From assembly GCA_035940775.1 (NCBI GenBank), contig DASZEN010000003.1:310001-374000 (forward strand): 64,000 nt of DNA, given 5' to 3'. This document shows positions 1 through 7,846 of this stretch, piece by piece. The number at the start of each line of letters is the position of its first letter. Positions within the stretch are counted from its first letter, which is position 1. The stretch is from DASQYE01 sp035940775. Its GTDB lineage: Bacteria > Acidobacteriota > Blastocatellia > Pyrinomonadales > Pyrinomonadaceae. A program made the position numbers and the translations under genes. The notes under the pieces were generated by a model. That model had not been told where the DNA came from. It searched no databases and worked only from the letters and a program-made list of their open reading frames with translations.

Positions 1-22
1 CATACGTTGACCTGACTTCAGC

Positions 23-1222
23 TCAGGCGGCGGGCTCGCCTGCCCCATCGGCGTCAATCTTCGTCCCGCACTCGTTGCAGAACTTAGCGCCGGGCACGGC
101 CTCAGCCTGACAGTTAGGACATTTGGGCTTCTCCTGCTTGGCTCCGCACTGGTTGCAGAACTTTGCGCCCAAGGGTAGCGACCCGCCGCATTTGATGCAC
201 GGTACTGTTTCGGTGGCGACTTCGAGCTTCGTGCCGCACTCGTTACAGAACTTGGATGGGCCCGTGTTGGCCGCGCCGCACTTGGGGCATTTAATAGTCG
301 CCGAGCCCGTCTGGCTTCCAGATTGTGTATTCTGCTGGTGTTGCTGCTGCGGGTTCATGGCATTTGCCATCGCCCCGGCCATCTGCTGGCCGATGGCGAA
401 GCCTGCGCCGAGCCCTGCGCCCGTGCCAGCGCCGCCCGAAGGATTCTGCGCCGCGTCGCGCATTGCGTCCGCCGCCTGAAATTGTGCGTAGCGCCCGACA
501 TCGCCGATCACGCCCATGGAGGTGCGCTTGTCCATCGCCGCTTCGACCTCGGGCGGCAAGCTTATGTTCTCGATGATGAATTTGGTCAGCTCAAGTCCGA
601 AGGATTTGAACTCTTCGTTGAGCTTCGTGCGACCGAAGCGGCCAAGCTCGTCGTAGTTGGAGGCGAGGTCGAGCGCCGCTATCCTGGATTCGCCCAGAGC
701 GTCGGTGAAACCGCTGACGAGCGTGCGTTTGAGTTGGCCCTCTATGTTCTCTGTATCGAAGCGGCCGTTTGTGCCCGCGACCTCTTTGATGAAGGCGCGC
801 GGGTCGGCGACGCGAATCGAGTAGATGCCGAAGGCTCGCAATCGCACCATCCCGAAATCGGCGTCCCTCATCATGATCGGATTCATCGTGCCCCACTTGA
901 GGTCTGTGAACTGCTTGGTGTTGACGAAGTAGACTTCGGATTTGAAGGGAGAATTGAAACCGTATTTCCAGGCGCCGAGCTTTGAGAGGATCGGCGTATT
1001 GCCGCCGTCGATAGTGTACATTCCGGGAGGAAACACGTCGGCAATCTGTCCCTGAAATACGAAGACGGCCACCTGCGATTCCCGCACCGTGAGGCGCGCG
1101 CCGTTCTTGATCTCCTGATCCTGAACGGGGAAACGATAAAGCATCGTGTTGCCCGAATCGTCCAGCCACTCTATGACTTCTATAAACTGATTGAAGGGAT
1201 TAACCCGATCCAAGATTCCCAT
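23..1222 (-). CDS. SPFH-domain protein with three C-terminal zinc ribbons
   Basis: A 399-residue protein. Residues 1-240 form an SPFH/band-7 type domain of the 'virion core protein'/YdjI-like group, with the characteristic start MGILDRVNPFNQFIEVIEW. A Gly/Ala/Gln-rich linker (about 250-305) follows, then three double-CxxC zinc ribbons at about 311-330, 342-360 and 368-388, each ending in a KFCNxCG motif. No transmembrane segment is evident, so it is probably cytoplasmic or peripheral to membranes. The ATG at 1222 has an upstream AAGGAG. Members of the family are thought to assemble at membranes under stress; the exact role here is not visible from sequence. It stands alone, facing away from the VanZ gene terminator. 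Confidence 0.85.
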   Translation of the reverse strand: MGILDRVNPFNQFIEVIEWLDDSGNTMLYRFPVQDQEIKNGARLTVRESQVAVFVFQGQIADVFPPGMYTIDGGNTPILSKLGAWKYGFNSPFKSEVYFVNTKQFTDLKWGTMNPIMMRDADFGMVRLRAFGIYSIRVADPRAFIKEVAGTNGRFDTENIEGQLKRTLVSGFTDALGESRIAALDLASNYDELGRFGRTKLNEEFKSFGLELTKFIIENISLPPEVEAAMDKRTSMGVIGDVGRYAQFQAADAMRDAAQNPSGGAGTGAGLGAGFAIGQQMAGAMANAMNPQQQHQQNTQSGSQTGSATIKCPKCGAANTGPSKFCNECGTKLEVATETVPCIKCGGSLPLGAKFCNQCGAKQEKPKCPNCQAEAVPGAKFCNECGTKIDADGAGEPAA

Positions 1223-1283
1223 TTGCTTGCGATCTCCTTCCGGGGCGGCCCCGAAAAAGTTTTACGAAATCGAACCGCCGCGT

Positions 1284-1314
1284 ATTATACGCCGCAATAT
1301 CTCAAGAGGTTCAA
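1284..1314 (-). promoter_or_regulatory. Candidate sigma-70 promoter of the SPFH gene
   Basis: On the minus strand a perfect TATAAT (1284-1289) sits inside a GCGTATAATACG palindrome. The best -35-like element, TTGAAC (1309-1314), is 19 bases upstream, which is longer than ideal. The -10 box lies about 60 bases before the SPFH start codon. The -10 is convincing; the -35 is weak. Confidence 0.4.
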
Positions 1315-1440
1315 AAGGGCCGCACAGAGAGAGATAGCGTGCAGGCGGACGCCTTTGACTCGAAACTATTGCACAAATAGTTTCACGATGGAAGAGCAAA
1401 AGCAAGGCGCAAGCCGGAAGTTGGAAGGCCAAAGAATCAA

Positions 1441-1476
1441 CCCTCTATTTCAAATCCGAAGATTTGAAATAGAGGG
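1441..1476 (-). terminator. Hairpin terminator of the VanZ-like gene
   Basis: A perfect 16-bp inverted repeat (1441-1456 with 1461-1476) lies just downstream of the VanZ-like stop codon. Read on the minus strand its loop is C(UUCG)G, an exceptionally stable tetraloop. The following TTGATTCTTT is only moderately U-rich. Confidence 0.7.
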
Positions 1477-1480
1477 CCTT

Positions 1481-1975
1481 TCATCCTTCGCCTCTACTAT
1501 TTTTTCGCTTGCGCCGCAGCGCCAGGAAGAGCAGCGCGGCGAGGCCGCCGCTCGCGTCTATCATGCTGTCGTAGACCGATCCGGTGCGCGAGGGTACGAA
1601 GCTTTGATGATATTCGTCGGAGAGCGCGTAAAGGATTACGAGCGTGAGCGCGACGGTGAACCATCGACGGCGCAAAGTTTTCCGGGATGAGCCGTAGAAG
1701 GCGCGTGCGGCGAGCAGGGCGAGTATGGCGTACTCTGTAAAGTGCGCGGCCTTGCGCGTGAGGAAATGCGCGCGCAGGAGGCTCTCTTCGCTGATGCCCG
1801 GGAACAACCATAGGAGCACCGGGCGCACAATGCGCGAAGTATTACCGGCCGACAGCTCGGCCGTCGAAAAGAAGAAGATCAGCGCCATCCAGAGAACGAG
1901 CGGCCCGTAACGCCACACCCTGCGGCGCAAAGTCGTCGCATTAGTATCCTCCCCGCCTTCGCTTTGGGCCATCAT
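1481..1975 (-). CDS. VanZ family membrane protein
   Basis: A 164-residue protein with about four hydrophobic segments (near residues 24-42, 70-90, 106-120 and 140-154). It carries VanZ-family hallmarks: an N-terminal YGPLVLWMALIFFFST segment, a KAAHFTEYAILALLAARA helix, and the DEYHQSFVPSRTGSVYD signature followed by a D-x-GG turn. VanZ-like proteins are integral membrane proteins; the founding member gives low-level teicoplanin resistance, but most members have no known role. The C-terminus is basic (LRRKRKNSRGEG). It is a single gene downstream of the ATP synthase operon terminator and has its own strong terminator. Confidence 0.85.
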   Translation of the reverse strand: MMAQSEGGEDTNATTLRRRVWRYGPLVLWMALIFFFSTAELSAGNTSRIVRPVLLWLFPGISEESLLRAHFLTRKAAHFTEYAILALLAARAFYGSSRKTLRRRWFTVALTLVILYALSDEYHQSFVPSRTGSVYDSMIDASGGLAALLFLALRRKRKNSRGEG

Positions 1976-2038
1976 TCTTTATAGCACTCGAACCATTTGT
2001 CGGCTCGCCCTTGAACAAATCCGATCTGAAAATGAAAG

Positions 2039-2065
2039 GGAAGCCGACGCGCGTCGCTTCCCTTC
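2039..2065 (-). terminator. Probable terminator of the atp operon
   Basis: An inverted repeat with GGGAAGC/GCTTCCC outer arms and a self-complementary CGACGC core lies about 80 bases after the atpG stop. On the minus strand it is followed by TTTCATTTTC. This is the expected place for the end of the b-b'-delta-alpha-gamma transcript. Confidence 0.6.
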
Positions 2066-2144
2066 ACTTCCTTACTATTCCTTAACCGGCGATCAGGCGT
2101 TCAGAGGGCGACCGTGAGCCCTCGCCCCTTTCACTTCGCCAGGG

Positions 2145-3044
2145 TTAAACCGACGCCGCGCCGGAAACCACTTCGATGATCTCGTTGGTGATGGCCGCCT
2201 GCCGGATACGATTCATGTTGAGAGTGAGCGAGCCGATCAGCTCGCCCGCATTCTTCGAGGCTGAATCCATCGCCGTCATCCGCGCCCCGTGTTCCGAGGC
2301 GACGGATTCCAGGAGCGCCCGAAAAATCTGCGTCTCGATCAGGCGCGGAAGCAGTCGGCTGAAAATCTCGGCCGGGGGCTGCTCGTATATGTATTCGGTA
2401 AAAGTCACGGGGCGCGTCGCGTCCGCCGTGGCGTCTGCTGCTGCCGCCGGTTCCGGAGTGCGCGAGACGGGCAAAAGTTGTTCGACGATGACGCGCTGTT
2501 GAAGAACGGATTTAAATTCGTTGTAGATGATAAAGACCTTGTCCAGCTCCTTATCTTCCGTGAAACGATTGATGACATCGCGGGCCAGCTCGACCGCCTC
2601 GGCATACTCGACGCGGCCTTTGCCCGTCATGCCTATGTACTCCTGTACGAAGGTGACATTACGACGGCGAAAGAAATCCCGTCCTTTGCGCCCCACCGGC
2701 ATCATCTCGACGGTCTTGCCCGCGTTCTCGCGTATGAAGGCTTGTGCCGCCTTGGTCAGATTGGTATTGAACGCGCCGCACAAACCCTTGTCGGCGGTAA
2801 TCAGTACGATCAGGTAACGCTCGTCGCCGCGCGCGTCCAGAAGAGGGTGATGAAAATTCTCGTCCGTGTGCGAAGCCAGCTCGCCCAAGACCTCCAGCAT
2901 CTTGTTGGCGAAGGGGCGCGCCGTCGTGACGCGATCCTGCGCGCGCTTCAGCTTCGCCGCCGACACCATCTTCATGGCCTTGGTGATCTGCTGCGTATTC
3001 TTGATCGACTTGATACGGCGTCGTATGTCTAACAGGTTAGCCAT
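2145..3044 (-). CDS. atpG: F1Fo ATP synthase gamma subunit
   Basis: A 299-residue central-stalk (rotor) subunit of F1. It has the conserved N-terminal helix (LLDIRRRIKSIKNTQQITKAMKMVSAAK), the ADKGLCGAFN motif near residue 83, and the C-terminal helix ending SLTLNMNRIRQAAITNEIIEVVSGA that forms the shaft inside the alpha3-beta3 ring. A short Pro/Ala/Asp/Thr-rich insertion (about 195-212, PEPAAAADATADATRP) makes it slightly longer than the usual 286-295 residues. It is last in the operon; the usual next genes, atpD (beta) and atpC (epsilon), are absent and must be elsewhere. Confidence 0.97.
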   Translation of the reverse strand: MANLLDIRRRIKSIKNTQQITKAMKMVSAAKLKRAQDRVTTARPFANKMLEVLGELASHTDENFHHPLLDARGDERYLIVLITADKGLCGAFNTNLTKAAQAFIRENAGKTVEMMPVGRKGRDFFRRRNVTFVQEYIGMTGKGRVEYAEAVELARDVINRFTEDKELDKVFIIYNEFKSVLQQRVIVEQLLPVSRTPEPAAAADATADATRPVTFTEYIYEQPPAEIFSRLLPRLIETQIFRALLESVASEHGARMTAMDSASKNAGELIGSLTLNMNRIRQAAITNEIIEVVSGAASV

Positions 3045-3145
3045 AAAAAATCAGTGATTCAGTGGCGCGCGACGCGAGCGGCGAGTAAAAGGAAGCATTT
3101 ATCCTGTCACTTCCTGGCCCGTCACAGAGCGGGTCACAGAGCCTT

Positions 3146-4771
3146 TCATACTCCGGCGCTTGTCGTCGTCGTCGTTTGAGCAGGAGCGGCGGCCGTCGCG
3201 CTCTGCGGGGTCGCATGCGGCGCGGAGACGCCCACGCTGCTGCTGCCCGCGACGGCTGTCTCTTCGCTCCAGCGATCCTTGAAATCACGAAGCACCTGCG
3301 AGAGATCGTTCTTTATATCGTCCGTAATACTCTTCTTATCGCGGATGCTTTGCAGCACGCCCGGATGAGAGTTCTCTACGAAGCGCAGCAGCTCCGACTC
3401 GAAGCGCCGCACGTTCTCTACCGGCACGTCGTCAATGTAGCCGTTCGTCGCAGACCAGATGACCAGAACCTGCTGTGCGACATCCATCGGCTGATACTGC
3501 GGCTGTTTCAGTATCTCGGTCAGGCGTTGGCCGCGCGCTAATTGCGCCTGCGTCGCTTTATCGAGGTCTGAGCCGAACTGCGCGAAGGCTTGCAGCTCGC
3601 GGAACTGCGCCAGGTCTAATCGAAGGGTTCCCGCCACCTGCTTCATGGCCTTGATCTGCGCCGCGCCGCCGACACGCGAGACCGAGTTGCCGACGTTGAT
3701 GGCGGGGCGGATGCCGCTGTTGAAGAGGTCTGCTTCCAAAAATATCTGCCCGTCAGTAATCGAAATCACGTTGGTCGGAATGTAGGCTGAGATGTCGCCC
3801 GCCTGCGTCTCGATCACCGGCAGACTCGTCAAAGAGCCGCCGCCTTTGAGGTCTGACATCTTGGCCGCGCGTTCCAGAAGGCGCGAGTGCAGATAAAACA
3901 CGTCGCCCGGATAGGCTTCGCGTCCCGGCGGCCTGCGAAGCAGCAGAGAGATTTCACGATAAGCGGCCGCCTGCTTTGAAAGATCATCGTAGATGGTGAG
4001 CGCGTGGCGTCCGTTATCGCGGAAGAACTCGCCCATGGCGACGCCCGCGTAAGGCGCCAGGAACTGCATCGCAGCCGGATCAGAGGCCGTCGCCTTGACG
4101 ACGATGGTGTAATCCATCGCGCCGAAGTCCTGCAAGGTTTTGACGACCTGCGCGACCGTCGAAGCCTTCTGGCCGATGGCGACGTAGATGCAGATCACGT
4201 CCTTCCCCTTTTGATTGATGATCGTATCGACGGCGACCGCCGTTTTGCCCGTCTGCCGGTCACCGATAATTAGCTCGCGCTGTCCGCGCCCGATCGGAAC
4301 CATAGAGTCTATGGCTTTAAGTCCGGTTTGCAGGGGCTCTTTGACGGGCTGGCGGTCAATGATGCCGGGAGCGATGCGCTCGATCGGTAAGAATGCGTCC
4401 GTCATGATGGGCCCACGCTCGTCGATCGGATTGCCTAGAGCGTCCACGACGCGGCCCACGAGCGCGTCACCCACAGGGACTTCCATAATGCGTCCCGTGC
4501 GCTTGACGATGTCGCCCTCCTTGATCTTCTGGAAATCGCCGAAGAGCACCGCGCCGACTTTGTCCTCTTCGAGGTTCAAAGCCAGCCCGCGAACATCGTG
4601 CGGAAACTCCAACAACTCGCCCGCCATCACCTTCTCAAGGCCGTGTATCTCGGCAATACCGTCGCCGACTTTGATGACAGTGCCGACCTCCGAGACGGTC
4701 ACGCCGCCCTCGAAGTTCTCTATCTGCTGGCGAATAATTTCGTTGATCTCGTTAGCTCTGATCGGTTCCAT
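3146..4771 (-). CDS. atpA: F1Fo ATP synthase alpha subunit
   Basis: A 541-residue alpha subunit. It has the N-terminal beta-barrel, the Walker A motif GDRQTGKT (about residue 170), the ATP synthase alpha/beta signature around PAINVGNSVSRVGG (about 365-380) and the helical C-terminal domain ending KDRWSEE. Alpha subunits usually finish there, at about 502-515 residues. This one continues with roughly 37 extra residues rich in Ala, Ser, Thr and Gln, ending TTTTTSAGV. The ATG at 4771 is preceded by GAGGAA. It lies between atpH and atpG. Nucleotide binding at alpha is non-catalytic; catalysis needs the beta subunit, not encoded in this window. Confidence 0.97.
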   Translation of the reverse strand: MEPIRANEINEIIRQQIENFEGGVTVSEVGTVIKVGDGIAEIHGLEKVMAGELLEFPHDVRGLALNLEEDKVGAVLFGDFQKIKEGDIVKRTGRIMEVPVGDALVGRVVDALGNPIDERGPIMTDAFLPIERIAPGIIDRQPVKEPLQTGLKAIDSMVPIGRGQRELIIGDRQTGKTAVAVDTIINQKGKDVICIYVAIGQKASTVAQVVKTLQDFGAMDYTIVVKATASDPAAMQFLAPYAGVAMGEFFRDNGRHALTIYDDLSKQAAAYREISLLLRRPPGREAYPGDVFYLHSRLLERAAKMSDLKGGGSLTSLPVIETQAGDISAYIPTNVISITDGQIFLEADLFNSGIRPAINVGNSVSRVGGAAQIKAMKQVAGTLRLDLAQFRELQAFAQFGSDLDKATQAQLARGQRLTEILKQPQYQPMDVAQQVLVIWSATNGYIDDVPVENVRRFESELLRFVENSHPGVLQSIRDKKSITDDIKNDLSQVLRDFKDRWSEETAVAGSSSVGVSAPHATPQSATAAAPAQTTTTTSAGV

Positions 4772-4829
4772 AAAAATTCCTCGGTTATGAACGAATGGGC
4801 TTTTAACACTCTATTGGTTTTCAGCCGAA

Positions 4830-5372
4830 TCACTTGCCCGCCAGCTTTTCCTGCGCCAGCCGTAGCTGATTGCGCACCGAGCCGTCGTAGATGGTCGAGC
4901 CGATGCGCGTCACCATGCCGCCGATCAATTCCTCGTCGGTCTTAAAACTCAAACGCACGTCCTTGCCCGTCAACTGCGAGAGCTTCGCGCGCAGGGCATG
5001 CTGCGAAGATTCCGGCACGGGCCGCGCCGTCGTCACCTCGGCCGAAGCGACGCCCGAGCGTTCGTCCAGGACCTGCGCGAACCGTTTGTTGACTTCGCTC
5101 AGATCAGAGAGACGCTGGTTTTGCAGAAGGACTTGGAGAAAATTGGCCGTCGTCGGGCGAAGACGCGCGCGCGCGATGAGGGCGGTCAAGACTTTGCGTT
5201 TCTGCTCGTAAGGGACGGTCGGATTGCGGAAGACTTCGCGTAGCTGCTCGTTTGCCTGCATCATCATTTCCCATGCAGACAACTCCTCTTGTACCTGCCG
5301 CGCTTCGCCGCGCGCGATGACCACATCGGCCAGCGCCGCTGCGTAGCGGCGCGCCACCGTCTGCACACTCAA
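4830..5372 (-). CDS. atpH: F1Fo ATP synthase delta subunit
   Basis: A 180-residue OSCP/delta peripheral-stalk subunit that links F1 to the b/b' stator. It starts SVQTVARRYAAALADV, typical of the family, contains the central NPTVPYEQKRKVL region, and ends with the conserved DEELIGGMVTRIGSTIYDGSVRNQL motif. The ATG overlaps the end of the upstream b' gene by four bases (ATGA arrangement), indicating translational coupling. Length is normal. Confidence 0.95.
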   Translation of the reverse strand: MSVQTVARRYAAALADVVIARGEARQVQEELSAWEMMMQANEQLREVFRNPTVPYEQKRKVLTALIARARLRPTTANFLQVLLQNQRLSDLSEVNKRFAQVLDERSGVASAEVTTARPVPESSQHALRAKLSQLTGKDVRLSFKTDEELIGGMVTRIGSTIYDGSVRNQLRLAQEKLAGK

Positions 5373-5926
5373 CGCCTGATCCCCCCCAGTTCTTCAACCT
5401 GCCTGTTGACCAGACGCTGATCGTCTTCGGGACTGATGTCGCGACGAATCATCTCTTCGGCCAAGCGCACGCTCTGCTCGGCAGCATAGCGCCGCAAATC
5501 CTGCCGCGCGGCCTTTCCTGCGCTCTCGATCTCTCGCCGCGCCTGCTCGCGCATCTTCTCCGCGTCCGCTTCCGTGGAGCGACGAATGCGCTCGCGTTCC
5601 TCTTCCGCTTCCCTCCTGGACTGCTCGCGCAAGCTCGCCGTTTCCTCATCGAGCCGCGCCAGTCGCGCGTTGACCTCTTCGAGCTTGGCGTTGGCCGCGT
5701 CGCGCTCTTCCTGCGCGCGCATCAACTCGCGGCGTATGCCCTCGCGGCGGGCGCGCAGGGCGTCGCTGACCGGGCGACGAATGAAATACAGAAGCGCCCC
5801 GATAAAGAGAAAGAGGTTGACGAATTTCCAAAGCTCCAGGCCCGGTCTATTCCACCAGGGCGCGCCTGCGCCTTCTTCTCCCGCCAACACGAGCAAGACC
5901 ATCAATGTCATCAAAGCAGTGTACAT
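5369..5926 (-). CDS. F1Fo ATP synthase b-type subunit (second copy, b')
   Basis: A 185-residue stator subunit. A membrane segment (about residues 33-50, FVNLFLFIGALLYFIRRPV) is followed by a long charged alpha-helical coiled coil (about 55-150) typical of b subunits. An additional hydrophobic stretch at the extreme N-terminus (MYTALMTLMVLLVLAG) may be a signal peptide or an extra membrane segment; it is unusual for b subunits. It overlaps atpH by four bases and follows the other b gene after eight bases. Having two different b genes in tandem points to a b/b' heterodimeric stalk. Confidence 0.9.
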   Translation of the reverse strand: MYTALMTLMVLLVLAGEEGAGAPWWNRPGLELWKFVNLFLFIGALLYFIRRPVSDALRARREGIRRELMRAQEERDAANAKLEEVNARLARLDEETASLREQSRREAEEERERIRRSTEADAEKMREQARREIESAGKAARQDLRRYAAEQSVRLAEEMIRRDISPEDDQRLVNRQVEELGGIRR

Positions 5927-5934
5927 AAAAAGAT

Positions 5935-6429
5935 CTATGCGCCCGTACCGAGGCGCGATATCGCCGACGGGCTCACCGGGCGATGAAGAATATGAGCGCC
6001 GATCTCGGCCGCCATCCGCAGCGCTTCGTCCTTTATAGTCGCGCGCGCCGCTTCCACCTGCTTGCCGATAGCATCCTTCTGCTCGTCGACGAAGCGGCCC
6101 ACCTCTTCTCGAACGGTCTCCAATTTAATCTGACGTTCGCGCATCGCCGTGGCGCGTTCCTGCTCCATCAGGCGATACCCTTCGGCGCGAGCCTCACGCA
6201 GAGTGCGCTCGTAGAGACTTAGCTTCTCTTCCACGTCACGCAGGATGGCGCGCGCGCTGCCCGAACGACCTTGCGTGCGACGCTCGCGCTCTTCGAGAAT
6301 CCGATTGATCGGCTTGAAAAGCGTGGCGTTGAGGACGCCCACCATCACTAAAATGATCGCGATATGAAGAAAAATCGTACCGTCGGGTACGAGTTGGATA
6401 GAGTTCTCGGCGAAAGCCAGGAAGATCAT
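5935..6429 (-). CDS. atpF: F1Fo ATP synthase b subunit
   Basis: A 164-residue b-type stator subunit. The single N-terminal membrane segment is ILVMVGVLNATLFKPINRIL (about residues 27-46), containing the classical F-K-P-x-x-x-x-L boundary motif; the remaining residues (48-140) are a charged coiled coil. It is first in the operon, and the promoter at 6506-6535 reads into it. The membrane subunits a and c, which usually precede b, are not here. Confidence 0.92.
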   Translation of the reverse strand: MIFLAFAENSIQLVPDGTIFLHIAIILVMVGVLNATLFKPINRILEERERRTQGRSGSARAILRDVEEKLSLYERTLREARAEGYRLMEQERATAMRERQIKLETVREEVGRFVDEQKDAIGKQVEAARATIKDEALRMAAEIGAHILHRPVSPSAISRLGTGA

Positions 6430-6505
6430 AGCGCTCTAAAGGCTTTAATGAACCACTGCCACAGGTTGTATATTCGAGAAAACGTGCGCTTATCAAAAGC
6501 TTGCG

Positions 6506-6535
6506 AGTCTAGCACGCAGTTTCACAAACCGTCAA
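6506..6535 (-). promoter_or_regulatory. Sigma-70 promoter of the atp operon
   Basis: On the minus strand TTGACG (6530-6535) is followed after 18 bases by TAGACT (6506-6511). This lies in the short gap between selD and the first b gene, about 75 bases ahead of the start codon, and points into the atp genes. Confidence 0.65.
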
Positions 6536-6570
6536 GGAGCGCCTACGCGAGCAATTTCCGGCACTCGACC

Positions 6571-7593
6571 TCAAACAACCCGGATCAGACGGCCCGTTTT
6601 TGGCTGTACCTCGCCTATAATCACCGCCCCATCAATCTTATCGATTAAAGTTTCGGCCTTCGAGAGGTCAATGCTGATTAGAAGTCCACCGGCTGTTTGC
6701 GGGTCGAAGAGCGCGCTCTGCATCTCGCGCGAGACGCGATCGGCAAGCTCAATAGTGTCTCCGACATATTCCCTATTATTTTTATCGCCGCGCGTGAGCA
6801 TGCCCTGGGCGATCAACTCCAACACATCGGGCAGCAATGGAACTCGCGCCGCCTCGATTACCAAACACACGTCGCTTGCCCGCGCCATCTCGTAAGCGTG
6901 CCCGAGCAGGCCGAAACCCGTGATATCCGTACAAGCATGCGCCTCCGCAGCCTGCATCGCTTCGGCTGCCGTGGCGGCCGAAGTAGTCATCATCTTCATC
7001 GCCGCATTAACCGCCTCGGCGCGTGCCACACCTCGCTTGATGCCTGTGCTGATCGCACCTGTTCCGATCGGCTTAGTTAAAATGAGTACGTCGCCCGGCT
7101 GAGCGTTGGCATTGCTAACGACTCGTGCCGGATTAATCAGTCCGGTGACGGCATAACCGAACTTTATCTCTGCATCGTCAATGGAATGCCCGCCGAGCAC
7201 AATCACCCCGGCCTCGTTCATGGCCTGCTGGCCACCCCGTAGGATTTGCCCTAAGACATCCATGTCCTCCTTCTGCGGATAACAAACGATGGAGAGGGCG
7301 GTCAGTGGCTTTCCCCCCATAGCATATATATCGTTCAGCGAATTGTTGGCCGCAATACGACCATAAAGCTCCGGGTCATCCGTAACCGGGGTGAAAAAAT
7401 CGACGGTTTGCACTAACGCAACATCGTCCCGCAGGCGAAACACACCAGCGTCATCAGCCTTATCGTACCCGACGAGTACGTTATCATTCTTCGGTTGTGA
7501 TGGCAGAGCGCCCAAAACTTGGGCTAAATCGCGCGGCGCGAGCTTCGCCACTCAACCGGCACACGAGACCATTTCGGTTAATCTTCTCTTCAT
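6571..7593 (-). CDS. selD: Selenide, water dikinase (selenocysteine-containing)
   Basis: Makes selenophosphate from selenide and ATP, the selenium donor for selenocysteine and selenouridine. A search stopping at TGA would start at the GTG at 7551. The reading frame, however, is open across an in-frame TGA (7552-7554) back to an ATG at 7593, giving the N-terminus MKRRLTEMVSCAGUVAK. This matches the SelD family active site, where U/C is the catalytic residue (Cys17 in E. coli) and the lysine three residues later is Lys20. The 340-residue product continues with the conserved VDFFTPVTDDP, NSLNDIYAMGG and GGHSIDDAE motifs and glycine-rich ATP-binding regions. It implies selA, selB and selC elsewhere in the genome. 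The UGA-as-Sec reading is strongly supported by the alignment of flanking residues. Confidence 0.93.
7510..7524 (-). promoter_or_regulatory. Candidate bacterial SECIS hairpin in selD
   Basis: A perfect 6-bp stem with a three-base GUU loop (GCCCAA-GUU-UUGGGC on the mRNA), with its loop about 33 bases 3' of the UGA at 7552-7554. Bacterial SECIS elements are short stem-loops just downstream of the UGA with a G-containing apical loop. Position and loop fit; the fold has not been computed. Confidence 0.5.
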
Positions 7594-7846
7594 TGTACTT
7601 CGTACTTCCAACTTCGGGGTAGATATCCCCGTCGATTTTACAAAATGCCCCCAAACTATATTTCGGCCGCAGGTCATTTGCTTCCCGCCTCCGTTTACCC
7701 CGAAAGCACGGCGGCACAAGCCATCTCATCATAGCAGCACGGCGAGATACATCGATCAAACCCGGGAGCTAAAATGCATTGACCAGAAGGCTAAAAACCG
7801 GGGGTCATCATACTATCAATGTGGGAGTTTCAGAAGAGGGGCGACA

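Noticed and set aside
323..985. A 220-codon plus-strand frame opposite the SPFH gene.
   Set aside because: It is the antisense shadow of a well-supported SPFH/zinc-ribbon gene; similar long antisense frames over atpG, parAB, recF and others were left out for the same reason.
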